Source: Prorocentrum cordatum
Lineage: Eukaryota; Sar; Dinophyceae; Prorocentrales; Prorocentraceae
Direction: 5' to 3'
Length of the DNA stretch: 64,000 bases
NCBI GenBank assembly: GCA_963575745.1
Contig: CAUYUJ010022504.1
Coordinates: forward strand, 520,159 to 584,158
Shown: in pieces, positions 63,807 to 64,000 of the stretch
How the letters are laid out: each line of letters begins with the position of its first letter
Position numbering within the stretch: position 1 is the stretch's first letter
Notes under the pieces: model-generated
What the model saw: only the letters and a program-made list of their open reading frames with translations
The model's database searches: none
Told to the model about the DNA's origin: nothing
Position numbers and translations under genes: made by a program

Positions 63807-64000
63807 GTCAGCTACCTCAGCGAGTGAGACACAAAGCGCTGCAAGCGGCCACGAAGCTTGACCACCAGGGGATCCGGAAGCTGTCGTCCATGGCCCGAGA
63901 GGGCAGAACCGACCTGCTGGAGATCTGTGTCCCACCGGACAGCTCTCTGGGCAGCCAGGTGGAGAAGATGGGAGGAGTGGTCACGAGGATGGGCCTGTTC
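63542..64000 (+). CDS. Pol continuation in the -1 frame, partial
   Basis: Frame open from before 62882 to the window end. It reads VVGQLPQRVRHKALQAATKL, GIRKLSSMAREGRTDLLEIC and MGGVVTRMGLF at the right edge. It has normal composition after about 63700. Either a programmed -1 shift or a frameshift mutation joins it to the preceding frame. No catalytic motif is reached. Confidence 0.45.

Overview
The window reads as nuclear DNA of a dinoflagellate, most likely a core, Prorocentrum-like lineage. This is an inference. Its main supports are a relict dinoflagellate spliced-leader sequence upstream of the first element (5674-5697), high GC with very little host-like coding, and kilobases of micro-, mini- and satellite DNA. 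Nearly every credible coding region belongs to a retroelement. I found no convincing host gene, tRNA, rRNA or CRISPR.

Layout. 1-5778 (minus): Ty1/copia element with one uninterrupted Gag-Pol frame that runs off the left edge; its C-terminus carries an unusual hydrophobic segment. 5779-7770: AT-rich and CT-rich repeats. 7889-14272 (minus): decayed tyrosine-recombinase (YR) retroelement N1 with Gag, RT, RNase H and YR remnants, interrupted by a CCAAGAGGCC-type repeat. 14273-20705: spacers, minisatellites, pentanucleotide repeats and a 90-bp satellite. 20706-31204 (minus): N3, an apparently intact 10.5-kb YR retrotransposon with Ngaro/PAT-type split direct repeats (A1-ORFs-B1-A2-B2), inserted in a CAT microsatellite and carrying a DnaJ-like J domain in its Pol. 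31205-32440: CAT/CAG microsatellite. 32904-39808 (minus): N4, a complete young copia element with identical 89-bp LTRs, 5-bp target duplication, PBS and polypurine tract, and a methyltransferase-like domain between integrase and RT. 40232-56720: a chain of satellite modules (leader, 78- or 90-bp units, often a GGA tract, then a tail), interrupted by decayed YR element N2 (44830-50231, minus: ORF0, Gag, RT, RNase H, YR, methyltransferase-like). 57815-59850: GTGCTGGTGGTC minisatellite and C-rich repeats. 60200-64000 (plus): 5' part of another LTR retrotransposon (putative LTR, PBS, Gag-protease, start of Pol), running off the right edge.

How the parts work together. Each autonomous element carries its own capsid (Gag), protease or recombinase, reverse transcriptase and RNase H. 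The copia elements use a DDE integrase. N1, N2 and N3 use a tyrosine recombinase, which in N3 is matched by split direct repeats and a 3-nt ATG core shared with the microsatellite target. N2 and N3 both begin with a small membrane-type ORF0. The most novel items are the J domain inside N3, the methyltransferase-like domain in N4, the spliced-leader relic inside a probable LTR, and the modular satellite chain.
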